Source: Planctomycetales bacterium
Lineage (GTDB): Bacteria; Planctomycetota; Phycisphaerae; SM23-33
DNA length: 26,612 nucleotides
Reading direction: 5' to 3'
Assembly (NCBI GenBank): GCA_030592655.1
Contig: JAUVIQ010000015.1
Span: 1 to 26,612 of the forward strand
A program made the position numbers and the translations under genes. The notes beneath the pieces were generated by a model that saw nothing but the letters and a program-made list of their open reading frames with translations, searched no databases and was not told where the DNA came from. Positions 7,014-15,497 of this stretch are shown piece after piece. How positions within the stretch are numbered: the stretch's first letter is position 1; each line of letters starts with the position of its first letter.

Positions 7014-8207
7014 CTATTTTTCCACCGGTTTTGTTGTTGGCGTCGCAGGCCTCGTTGCGGGTTTTACGGGTTTTTGTCCGGGTAGTGTGTATTTGATCCG
7101 ATACCCCGGCGGGAACAGGCGGCACAATGAGGCGATCCAATTTTTGACGATTATGTAGCTGCGGTCGTTCCTGCTGTTGAAGATAGGTCCCGGTACGTAT
7201 TTTGGTCGCCGGTATTTGGCGAGTTTTTCCGGCAGGCCGTATTGAAGCAGTAACGATATTTCCGGATTGTCCCGGTCGATCATTTTTCGTCCGTTTCGTT
7301 CCCATTTGCGGAGGATGTAGAAATTCGTGTAAAGAACCCTCTCGTCCGTCAGGGGGATATTGAAGAGTTTCAGTCCGTCTCTTGGCTTGACGCCGCCGTA
7401 GCAGCTTGGGCTGGCGAACGATTTGGCGATAATGGGCCAGATGCGAGCCCTGAACTCTTTGATTACCTTCGGGTCGTTCTTGATAAGGATGTCGTCGCGA
7501 ATGGAGGCGTTTCTGCGTTCGGTGTTGTCGAGTATGTACAGTACCTGTTTGACCCTGTTATATTTCCTGAATTTATTTTCGAATCCCCGTTCCTTGAAAT
7601 CTCCTGAGCCTCTCATCGATTCGATAAATCGTTGCAGCACTTTGTTTCGATACTGGATCGACACCCTGTCGCGGGGTTGTAACTCCATCAGGCGGATGCG
7701 GTAGATATCTTCTTTCTTCAGGAATTTTGACGGGTCGAGCGATGGGATGTCGATTTTTTTATCGTTTTTTTGGGTTGCGGTTTTGGTGCCGCCGGAACCG
7801 GCCTCACGCATCTTCACCAATTTCAACAGTAGCGAAGCGTTTTCGTGGTCCGGTTTGAGTTTCAGCACTTTCTGTAGGATTTTCCGTGCGTCGGCGAAAA
7901 GGTTCTGATCGTCGGCCCATCGGGCGACATGGTAGTATCCGTCGGCATCCCTTGAATCGACCTTTGCCAGTCGCTTTTCCAGTTCGTCCTCTACCGTTAC
8001 GACGTCCTCGACTTTGAGAACCTGCTCTTTGGCGATGACAACGGTTCCGCCTTTCATGCGGATCTGGTATCCGTTTTTCACTTTCGTTACTTCGCCGGTA
8101 AGTCGTCGTCCGTCCTTGCAGATAACCACCTGCTTTTGAGCGGGTACGGCAAAGGCCGCTACCATTGCGACGACTGCAACTATCGTGAGTATGTGTTTTC
8201 CTGTCAT
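7014..8207 (-). CDS. Secreted protein: small beta module plus TPR-like region
   Basis: 397 residues from the ATG at 8207 with AGGA about 8 nt upstream. The frame is open to 8294, but that would cover the tRNA-Cys gene. MTGKHILTIVAVVAMVAAFA then PAQ is a signal peptide with signal peptidase I cleavage likely after an Ala. Residues 28-70 (VVICKDGRRLTGEVTKVKNG, YQIRMKGG, VVIAKEQVLKVEDV) form a short beta module of the type 'DGxxxxGxVxxxxxGYxIxxxxG', also present at the N-terminus of the protein at 13238-14347. A TPR-like unit (DADGYYHVARWADDQNLFAD, ARKILQKVLKLKPDHENASL) follows, then about 250 residues without a recognised domain and a Thr/Pro-rich tail. Its role is unknown; it is probably periplasmic. 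Confidence 0.75.
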   Translation of the reverse strand: MTGKHILTIVAVVAMVAAFAVPAQKQVVICKDGRRLTGEVTKVKNGYQIRMKGGTVVIAKEQVLKVEDVVTVEDELEKRLAKVDSRDADGYYHVARWADDQNLFADARKILQKVLKLKPDHENASLLLKLVKMREAGSGGTKTATQKNDKKIDIPSLDPSKFLKKEDIYRIRLMELQPRDRVSIQYRNKVLQRFIESMRGSGDFKERGFENKFRKYNRVKQVLYILDNTERRNASIRDDILIKNDPKVIKEFRARIWPIIAKSFASPSCYGGVKPRDGLKLFNIPLTDERVLYTNFYILRKWERNGRKMIDRDNPEISLLLQYGLPEKLAKYRRPKYVPGPIFNSRNDRSYIIVKNWIASLCRLFPPGYRIKYTLPGQKPVKPATRPATPTTKPVEK

Positions 8208-8252
8208 GGTCTTATCCTCGCGGAAATTAATTTCACATTCGATTTCGATAAA

Positions 8253-8326
8253 AGGCGGCAGTGGGATTCGAACCCACGAATAACGGATTTGCAATCCGTC
8301 GCCTTAGGCCGCTTGGCTATGCCGCC
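8253..8326 (-). tRNA. tRNA-Cys (GCA)
   Basis: On the - strand the acceptor stem GGCGGCA pairs with TGCCGCC. The D arm is GCC...GGC, the anticodon arm is ACGGA-TTGCAAA-TCCGT with anticodon GCA, and the T arm is GTGGG-TTCGAAT-CCCAC. The discriminator is U, the normal identity base of tRNA-Cys. CCA is not encoded. It stands between two leftward protein genes, so it may be processed from their transcript. Confidence 0.96.
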
Positions 8327-8348
8327 GGTTTATGACTCAAGAGTATAG

Positions 8349-8390
8349 ACCCGGCAGCAGCCGGGTGCAAATTACGAATTACCAATTACT
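8349..8390. repeat. GC hairpin plus heptamer array after the large TPR gene
   Basis: ACCCGGC-AGCA-GCCGGGT (8349-8366) is a perfect 7-bp stem. Next to it AAATTACGAATTACCAATTA (8369-8388) repeats the 7-bp unit of the 6918-7011 element in one orientation. The array includes the TAA stop (8386-8388) of the large TPR gene. On the - strand there is no U-run after the stem. Confidence 0.6.
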
Positions 8391-11145
8391 CGCCGGTCTT
8401 TTGCCCTATTTCCTTGATCCGTTCGCGGACCTTGCTGTCGATTACGTTGAACGATTCCCAGTACCCGCCCATGCTCTTTGGGTCTTTCTGTCTCATCCTG
8501 CTGATTTGCAGACGGATACTCTTGAGTCCTTCAATGCTATCGAGCACTACTTCGGCGAATTGCAGTCGTTCCAGCTGCGCCCGCCACCACTGGGCGGATT
8601 TGTGCTCCAATCCGCCGACCAGCCTGTCATACTGCTTCATCGCTTCGGCGTTCTTACCCAATCTGCGATACCACCTGGCGAGTCCGCGGACGTTCATTGC
8701 CTGTCCGGACTTTGCTTTGTCCAGTTGTCCGAACATCTCCAGCGACTTTTTCACCTCTTCGATGTCGTCCGAAGACTCATAAGCAGCGGCCAATGCCTGT
8801 TCGTATCCGTACATCCAGGCCTCGATCTTCTCCTTCTTCTCCTTCTTCTGCTCTTTCTTCTTTTTCTCCTGCAAGGCCCACTTGTACAATTTTTCTGCGA
8901 ATACTCTGTTCGCCTTTCGCAGGTCGGCGAGTTTCTTTTTGGATTTGGCGTCTCGGTGAAACTCCAGTCGGCTTATGCGAACGTGTATCTGACCGATTGC
9001 TTCGGCGATAAGCGTTTCAGCGCCTTCGGGGTTCTCTTCCACCAGTTTGAGCAGTTGCTTTACGGCCTGGTCTGTCTGTCCGCTTTCCAGGAGGACGCGT
9101 GTGATGAACTCCTTGCTGCGGCGTTTCAGGTCGGGGAATTCAGGCCAGTTTTGAGGAACTCTTTCGGCATGTGTGATGCTTTGAACGGGGTCATTCAGTA
9201 TGTCTTTGTGAATTTGCGCTATCACCATGTCGCATCCCGCTCCCCATCCCAGGACTTGCTTAGCCTTGGCTGGTTGCTTCTGCGCGACCTCGTTGGCGTA
9301 CCTGCGTGCCTGCCCGCAGTAGAGGCCGAGATCCCGGATCAGACTATTGGCCAGTATCTGCGTTGTTTCGGGCGATTCGGTGCTGTCGAAGAGTATCTCG
9401 GCTTGCAGCGACAGTATCCGCGACTTTGCCGGGAGGTAAAGTTCCGACTTGGGATCGACCTCATTGAAGGCGGATATGGCGTCCCTGTTGCGATTCAGCG
9501 TGTCGTACATTATACCGAGTTCATAATTGTACGAGCGTATCTTCGGGTCCTTCTCGCCCCAGTTTTCTACCAGGACCTTCAGGCAGTGGGCGTATTGCCT
9601 GACAAATTCAGGCCCCAACTTTGCGGCGGTGGTCTTTTTTTCTATCAGGATTCCCCGCAGACTGCGTACGGCGTTCATTGCCGAATCCTTCGCCCGTGAG
9701 TCTTTGGGGTGGTCTTTCGCCAGTTGGTAGAAGTACCGGGCAGCCTTTTCATTCTTTCGCTGCATGTTCCTGATGTGCCCCATATACCAAAGGGAAGTGG
9801 CGAGGACGGATTTTCCGGCGCGTTTATCCTTCAAGAGTTCGGTAAAGATTTTTTCGGCCTGGGTGAAATCCGGCGTCTTCTTTTTCTCGGTTGCAGCTTT
9901 TTGTATCGCCTTGGTGAACTCCCGGACGCCGATTAACACCCTGATACCCGGCGAGAGGTCTTTTGTGTCGGTCCCTTCGTATTTCCCGACGATGATTTCC
10001 ATGATCTGGTCGCGGTAGGCGGGGTACTTATCGACGAAGTCCAATAGTATCTTTCTGGATTCTTCGAGTAGTTTCGCCGATTCGGCGGGTTTTTCTTTTT
10101 TGACGGCTTGGGCCCGGACTTCGAGCAGGCGGTTTTTCAACAGCGTCGCCTGTAGGTCCACAGCCACTTTTTCCACCTTGAGCGCGCCGGCGTTTTTGAT
10201 GAAATTCTCAATAGCGGTTTGAGCCTCGGCGAATTCTTTCCGGTCGATGGAGCAGACGACTATTTCAAAATAGGCTTTGAGGCGGATACTTGCCGAAGCG
10301 TCCTTGTCGGCGGCGCGTTTCAGGAAGCCCGATGCGTTGTGCCACTCGCCCAGCATTCGGGCGCACATCCCCGAAAGCAGCAGCGAGTCGAACTTTACGC
10401 CGCTGGAGTTGTCTTCGGCGTTTGCGAAGTCGGCGACGTCGCTGATCGCCTGCTGAAGCAGCATGGCGCGTTCGTCGGAGTCGGCCGGGAGGACCATAGC
10501 GCGATACATGCGTATCCACGCGCCACGGTAGCGAACCTCCTGGATGAGCGGCTCAAGCCTCCAGATTACGCCGGTAATCATTTTCTCGTCATTGTTGCTC
10601 CAATCCTTGCGCAGCAATTCAAGTTTGGCTGCCAGACGATCGATGATAGCGACGGCGCTTTTGGTCAGTTTGGCGACGGTTTCGGCGTCGCCCGGCTTGG
10701 CCTGAAAATACATCAGACGCTCAATGTACGGAGCAGTCTTGGTGATACCCTCGGTAACAGCCCGGTCCAGCGTGAAACGATAATGCCGAAGTTTGATTTC
10801 GTCATCGGTAGCCTTGGCGGTGTTTTTGATGAGTTTGTCCAGTTGGACGATTGCCTCGTCGAGCAGTTTGTCCCTGCCGGCCTGATCTTTCGCCTTCGCT
10901 GCCTCGGCGATCCTGACCTGGACGAGAATGGCGGCGCTCTTCGTGTCGCTACCACTGCCCGATTTGACCAATTCAGCCAGCAGTTCATTCATACCTAAGG
11001 CGCGGAGCGTTTGGGCAAGTTTGGCCTGGTCCAGTTTTTCGTAGGCGCTTTTCTGCTTCCGTTGTCCCCACACAGACTGGGCCTGTAAAAAGACAACACA
11101 CAACAACACCATCGGAAACAATTTTGTCCACATTGCTTTTTTCAT
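8386..11145 (-). CDS. Large secreted TPR-type protein
   Basis: 919 residues from the ATG at 11145; a TTG five codons upstream is less likely. The N-terminus (KKAMWTKLFPMVLLCVVFLQ, AQSVWGQ) is a signal peptide. The rest is almost wholly helical with many degenerate TPR-like pairs, for example GMCARMLGEWHNASGFLKRA, LWYMGHIRNMQRKNEKAARY and LARWYRRLGKNAEAMKQYDR. A very Lys/Glu-rich stretch (EKKKKEQKKEKKEKIEAW) lies near residue 760. TPR arrays mediate protein-protein contacts; no enzyme motif is seen. It follows the two exbD genes and probably works in the periplasm as a partner of the Exb/VWA proteins (inferred from gene order). Large TPR proteins are common beside ExbBD homologues in Planctomycetota. 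Confidence 0.82.
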   Translation of the reverse strand: MKKAMWTKLFPMVLLCVVFLQAQSVWGQRKQKSAYEKLDQAKLAQTLRALGMNELLAELVKSGSGSDTKSAAILVQVRIAEAAKAKDQAGRDKLLDEAIVQLDKLIKNTAKATDDEIKLRHYRFTLDRAVTEGITKTAPYIERLMYFQAKPGDAETVAKLTKSAVAIIDRLAAKLELLRKDWSNNDEKMITGVIWRLEPLIQEVRYRGAWIRMYRAMVLPADSDERAMLLQQAISDVADFANAEDNSSGVKFDSLLLSGMCARMLGEWHNASGFLKRAADKDASASIRLKAYFEIVVCSIDRKEFAEAQTAIENFIKNAGALKVEKVAVDLQATLLKNRLLEVRAQAVKKEKPAESAKLLEESRKILLDFVDKYPAYRDQIMEIIVGKYEGTDTKDLSPGIRVLIGVREFTKAIQKAATEKKKTPDFTQAEKIFTELLKDKRAGKSVLATSLWYMGHIRNMQRKNEKAARYFYQLAKDHPKDSRAKDSAMNAVRSLRGILIEKKTTAAKLGPEFVRQYAHCLKVLVENWGEKDPKIRSYNYELGIMYDTLNRNRDAISAFNEVDPKSELYLPAKSRILSLQAEILFDSTESPETTQILANSLIRDLGLYCGQARRYANEVAQKQPAKAKQVLGWGAGCDMVIAQIHKDILNDPVQSITHAERVPQNWPEFPDLKRRSKEFITRVLLESGQTDQAVKQLLKLVEENPEGAETLIAEAIGQIHVRISRLEFHRDAKSKKKLADLRKANRVFAEKLYKWALQEKKKKEQKKEKKEKIEAWMYGYEQALAAAYESSDDIEEVKKSLEMFGQLDKAKSGQAMNVRGLARWYRRLGKNAEAMKQYDRLVGGLEHKSAQWWRAQLERLQFAEVVLDSIEGLKSIRLQISRMRQKDPKSMGGYWESFNVIDSKVRERIKEIGQKTGE

Positions 11146-11173
11146 GGTTGTTTTTCGCAAAGCATTCGTTGTT

Positions 11174-11285
11174 TGGTAGTCGGTAGCCGGTAGTCAGTAG
11201 TCAGGAAAAGAAAAAACGTCGATGATGCACATGCTGTTTTTTTTCCTGACTCCTGACTACCGACTACCGACTACTGACTACCAAC
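11174..11285. repeat. Intercistronic hairpin with heptamer-repeat arms (TAGTCGG)
   Basis: The left arm (11174-11203) reads GGTAGTC GGTAGCC GGTAGTC AGTAGTC AGG. The right arm (11245-11285) reads CCTGACTCCTGACTACCGAC followed by TACCGACTACTGACTACCAA, the complement in the same 7-bp period. The inner arms extend with A-rich and T-rich runs (AAAAGAAAAAAC, GTTTTTTTT). It fills the gap between exbD and the large TPR gene and ends 2 bp before the exbD stop codon (11288). On the - strand the T-run becomes an A-run on the 5' side of the loop, so it is not a typical terminator. Confidence 0.78.
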
Positions 11286-11287
11286 CG

Positions 11288-11809
11288 TCATCCGCTTGGT
11301 TTGAATCCGACTTTTTTATAATCCGCCCGTACTGCCTGATTGAAAGCGTTCACCACGTGCATCCATGGGACGTTTCCGAAAGGTTTTATAGTTACGGGTA
11401 CGTCGTCTGCCTGTTTTCCGTGATCTGGTTTTACCTGCATCAGATAAACGTATAGTTCTTCAGCGGTTGTCATCGGGGGTACGTTAGTGTCGCTCTGTAT
11501 CTGGATGAGCACGTCGAGGTTGTCGCTTCCTGTCGCCTCAAGCGTAACGTCGATTGGATCGATTTTTAGGGTATCGGCTGGCGGTTTTCCGGAAAGATCG
11601 GGTAAGTTCGCCGCTATATGCCCCTCGTCCATGCGAAACTGGCACGCCAGCAGGAAGAACAGCAGCAGCTGGAAGACGATGTCGATCATCGGCGTCAGCG
11701 GAGGCTGGATTGCCGTGGAAGCGTGTTTTTTCTTGTCTTCGCGCTGTTTTCTCGCCGAGACGTAGTGGACGGTTTCGTCGCCGGTAATATTTTTTTGTGA
11801 ACGTGCCAT
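11288..11809 (-). CDS. exbD: ExbD/TolR family protein (second copy)
   Basis: 173 residues. A charged cytoplasmic N-terminus of about 35 residues is followed by one transmembrane helix (PLTPMIDIVFQLLLFFLLAC). Asp43 corresponds to the essential proton-carrying Asp of ExbD/TolR helices. The remaining 110 residues form a periplasmic domain. The family couples proton flow through an ExbB/TolQ ring to motion of a TonB- or TolA-like partner. It begins 5 nt after the stop codon of the other exbD, so the two are translated together and may form a heteromeric pair. The N-terminus is longer and more basic than in the other copy (QREDKKKHAS). No tonB or tolA gene is visible nearby; the VWA proteins upstream have the matching helix. 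Confidence 0.92.
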   Translation of the reverse strand: MARSQKNITGDETVHYVSARKQREDKKKHASTAIQPPLTPMIDIVFQLLLFFLLACQFRMDEGHIAANLPDLSGKPPADTLKIDPIDVTLEATGSDNLDVLIQIQSDTNVPPMTTAEELYVYLMQVKPDHGKQADDVPVTIKPFGNVPWMHVVNAFNQAVRADYKKVGFKPSG

Positions 11810-11814
11810 TTTTG

Positions 11815-12303
11815 TCAGCCTTGTGGTTCCAATAATGCGGTTATGTACATTTTCCCCAGTTCCGCTTCCTGCATCGCCCGGAGAACCGGTTCGATCTGGT
11901 TGTATCGGATAGATTGGTCTGCCCGCAGTTCGACGACGAATTCTTTAGGGTTCTTACTGGTCCGTCGCGCTTTTTCCAGTTCGTTGACGAGTCCTTCCAT
12001 ATTATTCTTTGCAATGAACAGGCTTCCCAGTTTGTATTCCTTGGCCAGGCCTTTTCTTATGCTGTCTTTCTTGATTTCGCTTTCGGAATAGGGTACGACG
12101 TTGACGACGGCCTTGTTTTCTTCAACGGGTTTCTTGGCCTGACTCAAATCCGGCTTGGGGACTTTCATATTCACGAAATCCGCCGATGCCATCTGCGTCG
12201 TCAGCATGAAGAAGATGAGCAGCTGAAATACGCAGTCGATCATCGGCGTCATATTAAATACCACGTTCGCCGGACCTGTTTTCATAACGCTGCTTTTGGC
12301 CAT
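11815..12303 (-). CDS. exbD: ExbD/TolR family protein (first copy)
   Basis: 162 residues. There is a short N-terminus, then the helix NMTPMIDCVFQLLIFFMLTT with the key Asp23, then a periplasmic domain ending in the usual ExbD fold (FVVELRADQSIRYNQIEPVL, RAMQEAELGKMYITALL). The final segment matches the conserved ExbD pattern of a residue pair recognised in beta-strand swapping, though this is a family-level statement. Membrane anchored and part of the proton channel with the ExbB homologue encoded 118 bp upstream. Translation is closely followed by the second exbD. Confidence 0.93.
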   Translation of the reverse strand: MAKSSVMKTGPANVVFNMTPMIDCVFQLLIFFMLTTQMASADFVNMKVPKPDLSQAKKPVEENKAVVNVVPYSESEIKKDSIRKGLAKEYKLGSLFIAKNNMEGLVNELEKARRTSKNPKEFVVELRADQSIRYNQIEPVLRAMQEAELGKMYITALLEPQG

Positions 12304-12317
12304 AATTTTTTCTCCAT

Positions 12318-12416
12318 ACCACGAATTTCACGAATTTTTACGAATTTCACGAATTACAACAAATAATCCGTTTTTTTATTCGTGCAATTTGTTTTTATTC
12401 GTGTAATTCGTGGTTA
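12318..12416. repeat. Intercistronic hairpin with nonamer-repeat arms (CACGAATTT)
   Basis: The left arm (12318-12356) reads ACCACGAATTTCACGAATTT then TTACGAATTTCACGAATTA. The right arm (12378-12416) carries ATTCGTGCAATTTG and TTCGTGTAATTCGTGGTTA, the complement, with a 9-bp unit. It fills the gap between exbB and the first exbD. The same unit recurs at 15498-15542 and 17103-17147. Confidence 0.75.
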
Positions 12417-12421
12417 CGCGG

Positions 12422-13150
12422 TTATTTCTTAGCGCCTGGTCGGAAGTTCAGGATCGTTTCCTGTGCTACTGTCATTGCTTCGCTGGACAGTGCGTCTATG
12501 CGGTTTCGCATGACGGCATAGACTGCCAGTGCGGGAATCGCGACGATCAGCCCCCAGAACGTCGTTACCAGCGCGGTTCCGACGCCGTCGGCGAGCTGAC
12601 TGGCGTCCGGCATTCCGCCTCTCTGCACGATTGTGCTGAAGACCTTGATCATTCCATAGACAGTCCCCAGCAGTCCCATCATGGGCGAGACATTGCCGAT
12701 GACGTTCAGCAGTTCGATCTTACGCAGCAGTTTGGTCGTGCGTTCTTCGGAGGCTTCTTCCATGGCGCGCTCCATGGCTGCGTATCCGTGGGAGGCTTCG
12801 GACAATGATTGGTGGACCAGGTACGACAGCGTGGACGGTTCGGTCTCGGTGTACTCGATCATCTCCTTGTACTGTTTATCCTCGACCATCAGGCGGATGT
12901 CCGCCCGCACCACTTCGGGAAGGATGTTAAGCCTGCGAATAGTAACGAAATGCTCAATGATAATCGCTACGCTGGCCACATCGACCAGTATCAGCAGCCA
13001 GCCGATGAATCCGCCCTTGATAACAAACCAGTCGAAGTACTTAATTTTAGTAACGTCGCCGGCATCTTCGGGCGCCGCCATTGCAACGCCCGCGAACCAC
13101 ATTACCACCATTGCCGTCAGTGCTATGCTAATCATTATCCGTCGCCGCAT
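12422..13150 (-). CDS. exbB: MotA/TolQ/ExbB family proton channel protein
   Basis: 242 residues from the ATG at 13150, with AGGAG upstream. An N-terminal signal-like stretch (MISIALTAMVVMWFAGVAMA) precedes the three usual helices: about 46-68 (GGFIGWLLILVDVASVAIII), 150-175 (NVSPMMGLLGTVYGMIKVF) and 188-213 (GVGTALVTTFWGLIVAIPAL). The GLLGTVYGM motif and the TTxxGLxVAIPA motif carry the pore threonines of the family. A helical cytoplasmic domain lies between helices 1 and 2. ExbB/TolQ forms the pentameric ring around the ExbD helices and uses the proton motive force. An added N-terminal signal sequence is common in the planctomycete and bacteroidete branch. It is encoded just ahead of two exbD genes. 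Confidence 0.93.
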   Translation of the reverse strand: MRRRIMISIALTAMVVMWFAGVAMAAPEDAGDVTKIKYFDWFVIKGGFIGWLLILVDVASVAIIIEHFVTIRRLNILPEVVRADIRLMVEDKQYKEMIEYTETEPSTLSYLVHQSLSEASHGYAAMERAMEEASEERTTKLLRKIELLNVIGNVSPMMGLLGTVYGMIKVFSTIVQRGGMPDASQLADGVGTALVTTFWGLIVAIPALAVYAVMRNRIDALSSEAMTVAQETILNFRPGAKK

Positions 13151-13237
13151 CTGTTCTCCTCATAAGTTTAAAGGGTTTTTCTCAATTCTGTGCATAATTT
13201 ACCAATTCCGTTAATGTGTAGGGTATAGGGATACGCC

Positions 13238-14347
13238 CTAATCCTTTTTCTTCATTCGTTCCAATACTCTTTTCGCGTCTTTTGCCGCCGGTGATTTGGC
13301 GAATCTGTTGACAACGGCTGAATATGCCGCTTTTGCGCCTCGATTGTTCCCCAATCGTTCGTTAACCTGCCCTGCCAGGAAAAGCGCATACGGCGCTTCG
13401 CTGTCGGTGGAAAAGAACACAGCCACTCGCATCAGGTCAAGCCCCGCTTCTGTCAGTAATTTTTTCGCGTCCGGTTTTTTCGATTCACGTTTCGCCTTTT
13501 CCAGTTTCGCCTTCCCCAGGAGCAGCATTGCCGTGGGGAGTTCGGCCGCTGTGAACTGCTTCATCCTCGGCTGTAACAGTTCGATTACCCTGTCGAATCG
13601 CCGCTCCTTCATCGACAGCGAAGCCAGTCGCAGTTGCACGTTTGCCGAACCGACCGGCGGCGTATCAGGCCTGGTTTTCCCGTTGGAAGGTTTCGTTTCC
13701 GACGACGGTGTTTTACCCGCGAGTTTTATCGCTTCTGCCCTGGCCTGGGCGAGTTGTCCCTGGCATTCGTAAAGATCGACGAGCAGCCGGCGAATCGACC
13801 TGATATACGCATCGGATTTCGTTTCTTTAATCTTTCCGTTCAGCAGCGTAATTGCCCTGTCGTTGGCTTTACTTTTCGCTGGCGCGAGTTTTTTCGGACG
13901 CATGGCCAGTACCCCAGCCGATACGTCGGCGTCATCGACTATTTTCAACCAGCGGGCGGTGGCTTTGTCTATCTGCCCGGTCGCGTTGCTGATTGCAAGG
14001 AGGCGATAGTCGATCAGGGTCTTCTTCCATAGGGCGGTTGCGGCGCGTCGGGATGTCGAATAGGCTTTTTCGGCCTCGGCGTACTTGCTCTGCGTGAGCA
14101 GGGTTTCGCCCCGCGTGAAATTTCCGTCGTCGGCGATATTGACCAAAGCCAATTTGCTTACAGGTTTGCTTATGGTATTTCTTCCCATTCGGAAGCGGAC
14201 CACCCCGTCGGAAACGCCTATGATTGTTACCGAGTTATACGTTATTCCGTTGGTCAGTTTTATCGAATCGGCGCAGGCCGGCGCCGCGACGGTCAGGACC
14301 GCTGCGACGACCAACAGTAACGGTATTTTCTGTTTGGATCGGATCAT
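13238..14347 (-). CDS. Secreted TPR protein with N-terminal beta module
   Basis: 369 residues. The signal peptide (KIPLLLVVAAVLTVAAPACA) is followed by the same kind of beta module as in the protein at 7014-8207 (DSIKLTNGITYNSVTIIGVS, VVRFRMGRNTISKPVSKL). The rest is TPR-like: GETLLTQSKYAEAEKAYSTS, LLVDLYECQGQLAQARAEAI, LFLAGQVNERLGNNRGAKAA. A Pro/Thr-rich low-complexity segment (around 215-232) separates two helical halves. Its ATG overlaps the stop of the upstream VWA gene (ATGA, 14344-14347), so the two are translationally coupled, which argues for a joint function. It is predicted to be periplasmic and could be the direct partner of the VWA domain (inference). Confidence 0.83.
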   Translation of the reverse strand: MIRSKQKIPLLLVVAAVLTVAAPACADSIKLTNGITYNSVTIIGVSDGVVRFRMGRNTISKPVSKLALVNIADDGNFTRGETLLTQSKYAEAEKAYSTSRRAATALWKKTLIDYRLLAISNATGQIDKATARWLKIVDDADVSAGVLAMRPKKLAPAKSKANDRAITLLNGKIKETKSDAYIRSIRRLLVDLYECQGQLAQARAEAIKLAGKTPSSETKPSNGKTRPDTPPVGSANVQLRLASLSMKERRFDRVIELLQPRMKQFTAAELPTAMLLLGKAKLEKAKRESKKPDAKKLLTEAGLDLMRVAVFFSTDSEAPYALFLAGQVNERLGNNRGAKAAYSAVVNRFAKSPAAKDAKRVLERMKKKD

Positions 14348-15483
14348 TCGTTCTGCTCGACAAATTTGAATTTCCCCTTGTTTTCTTTGGCTATTTGCCG
14401 AAGTATGTTTGCTATTTCTTCACCATAATCCAGGTAAAGGATTGTGTTAATCTGGATTTTAGGTTTGGCGTTCAGGGTTTTGATTGCGCTGAGGACTTTT
14501 TCGTTATCGGGGAAGTCCCCGTCAGTCAGCAGATAAAGCAGTTTTCCTTTCCGTTTTCCGGGCGTCCTGTTGAGGACGGCGAAGGCCCGCTTGAGGGCGG
14601 GGATAATGTCTGTTTCCTTTTCGGGAGTGATGGTACTTAAGTATTTCACCGCCGCACGCTTGTTGACCTTGTTGGCATAAACCAGTCGTCGGGGCGGGTT
14701 CTCTTTGAGTTTGCCTATCGCAAAGAAGATGATATGAAAGGTCTGCTGTTCACTCATCCTGGTGATGGACTTTTTCATTTCATCTCGGACTTCATCGAAC
14801 CGCGTCAGCATTGAGCCTGAACAGTCCACGACAAAGACGATATGGTAAGCGTTTCCGCCCGTACCACAGAACCGGCTTTTCGGCCCCTTTCCTCCACCGG
14901 AAGTAAGTCCCAGCGGGGCGCTGGCGCCGCCCGCCGCTGCGCCGCCGGCGCTACCGTAAAGCGAGATTTTATTCTCGGTATCTCCCATATTGGTCATTGG
15001 TATCTTCGAGTCGCGCTTGGCGAACTGGTCGTCGGGCTTATCGATGGATGTCGGGGTCAGTTCGGGACTCATCTGCCCCGGTTCTATCTGTCCACCGAGG
15101 TCTTCGGAGAGCGGGAGGTCGGGTACGACAATATCGGCCTTGATCTTCTTTTGGGACACGATAATCGCAAAGAACGCCAGGATTACCAGGATACCGGCGT
15201 GGAAGAACAGGCTGATGACCCAGGGCATCAGTGTCGCCATTACTCCCATCAGCGCATCGGAATCTTCGCCGACGGGGAGTTCTTCTTCGATTTGGTCGCC
15301 GGGCTGATCGGGGCGCGATTTGTTTGCGCCCGCGTCTCCGGGAACCTGAGGCCTGGGCAGGGACGCCAGTCCGGCAGGCACCGTTACCTTCGCCTTGCAA
15401 TGGGGGCACTTGATTTTCGAGGACGATTCTGCCTCTACGCTCAATAACTTTCCGCAGTTTTCACATCGAAAGTCGATAGCCAT
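14344..15483 (-). CDS. Zinc-ribbon, TonB-like helix and VWA domain protein
   Basis: 379 residues from the ATG at 15483 with GGAG upstream. Residues 5-35 are a zinc ribbon (C7, C10, C26, C29; CENC...CPHC). A linker leads to one transmembrane helix at 86-108 (PWVISLFFHAGILVILAFFA). Its Ser91-x3-His95 matches the S-x3-H motif of TonB and TolA helices that contact ExbB/ExbD or TolQ/TolR. A Gly/Ala/Pro-rich periplasmic linker follows. Residues 213-379 are a VWA domain with full MIDAS: D220-x-S222-x-S224, T291 and D321 (LLTDGDFPD). VWA domains bind a divalent metal and mediate protein contacts. The gene is coupled by ATGA overlap to the TPR gene. I infer a TonB-like force-transmitting role. Confidence 0.88.
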   Translation of the reverse strand: MAIDFRCENCGKLLSVEAESSSKIKCPHCKAKVTVPAGLASLPRPQVPGDAGANKSRPDQPGDQIEEELPVGEDSDALMGVMATLMPWVISLFFHAGILVILAFFAIIVSQKKIKADIVVPDLPLSEDLGGQIEPGQMSPELTPTSIDKPDDQFAKRDSKIPMTNMGDTENKISLYGSAGGAAAGGASAPLGLTSGGGKGPKSRFCGTGGNAYHIVFVVDCSGSMLTRFDEVRDEMKKSITRMSEQQTFHIIFFAIGKLKENPPRRLVYANKVNKRAAVKYLSTITPEKETDIIPALKRAFAVLNRTPGKRKGKLLYLLTDGDFPDNEKVLSAIKTLNAKPKIQINTILYLDYGEEIANILRQIAKENKGKFKFVEQNE

Positions 15484-15497
15484 GGTCTATCTCCGTG

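Noticed and set aside
8208..8294. N-terminal extension of the secreted protein ending at 7014
   Set aside because: It would overlap the tRNA-Cys gene and put 29 residues before a clear signal peptide; the ATG at 8207 has its own ribosome site.
8332..9699. Long rightward open frame (455 codons) opposite the large TPR gene
   Set aside because: It is antisense to a secreted TPR protein with clear signal peptide and repeats; the translation is rich in Leu/Phe runs without a family pattern and has no ribosome site.
10219..10998. Rightward open frame (259 codons) within the large TPR gene
   Set aside because: Antisense shadow without start signals or domain pattern.
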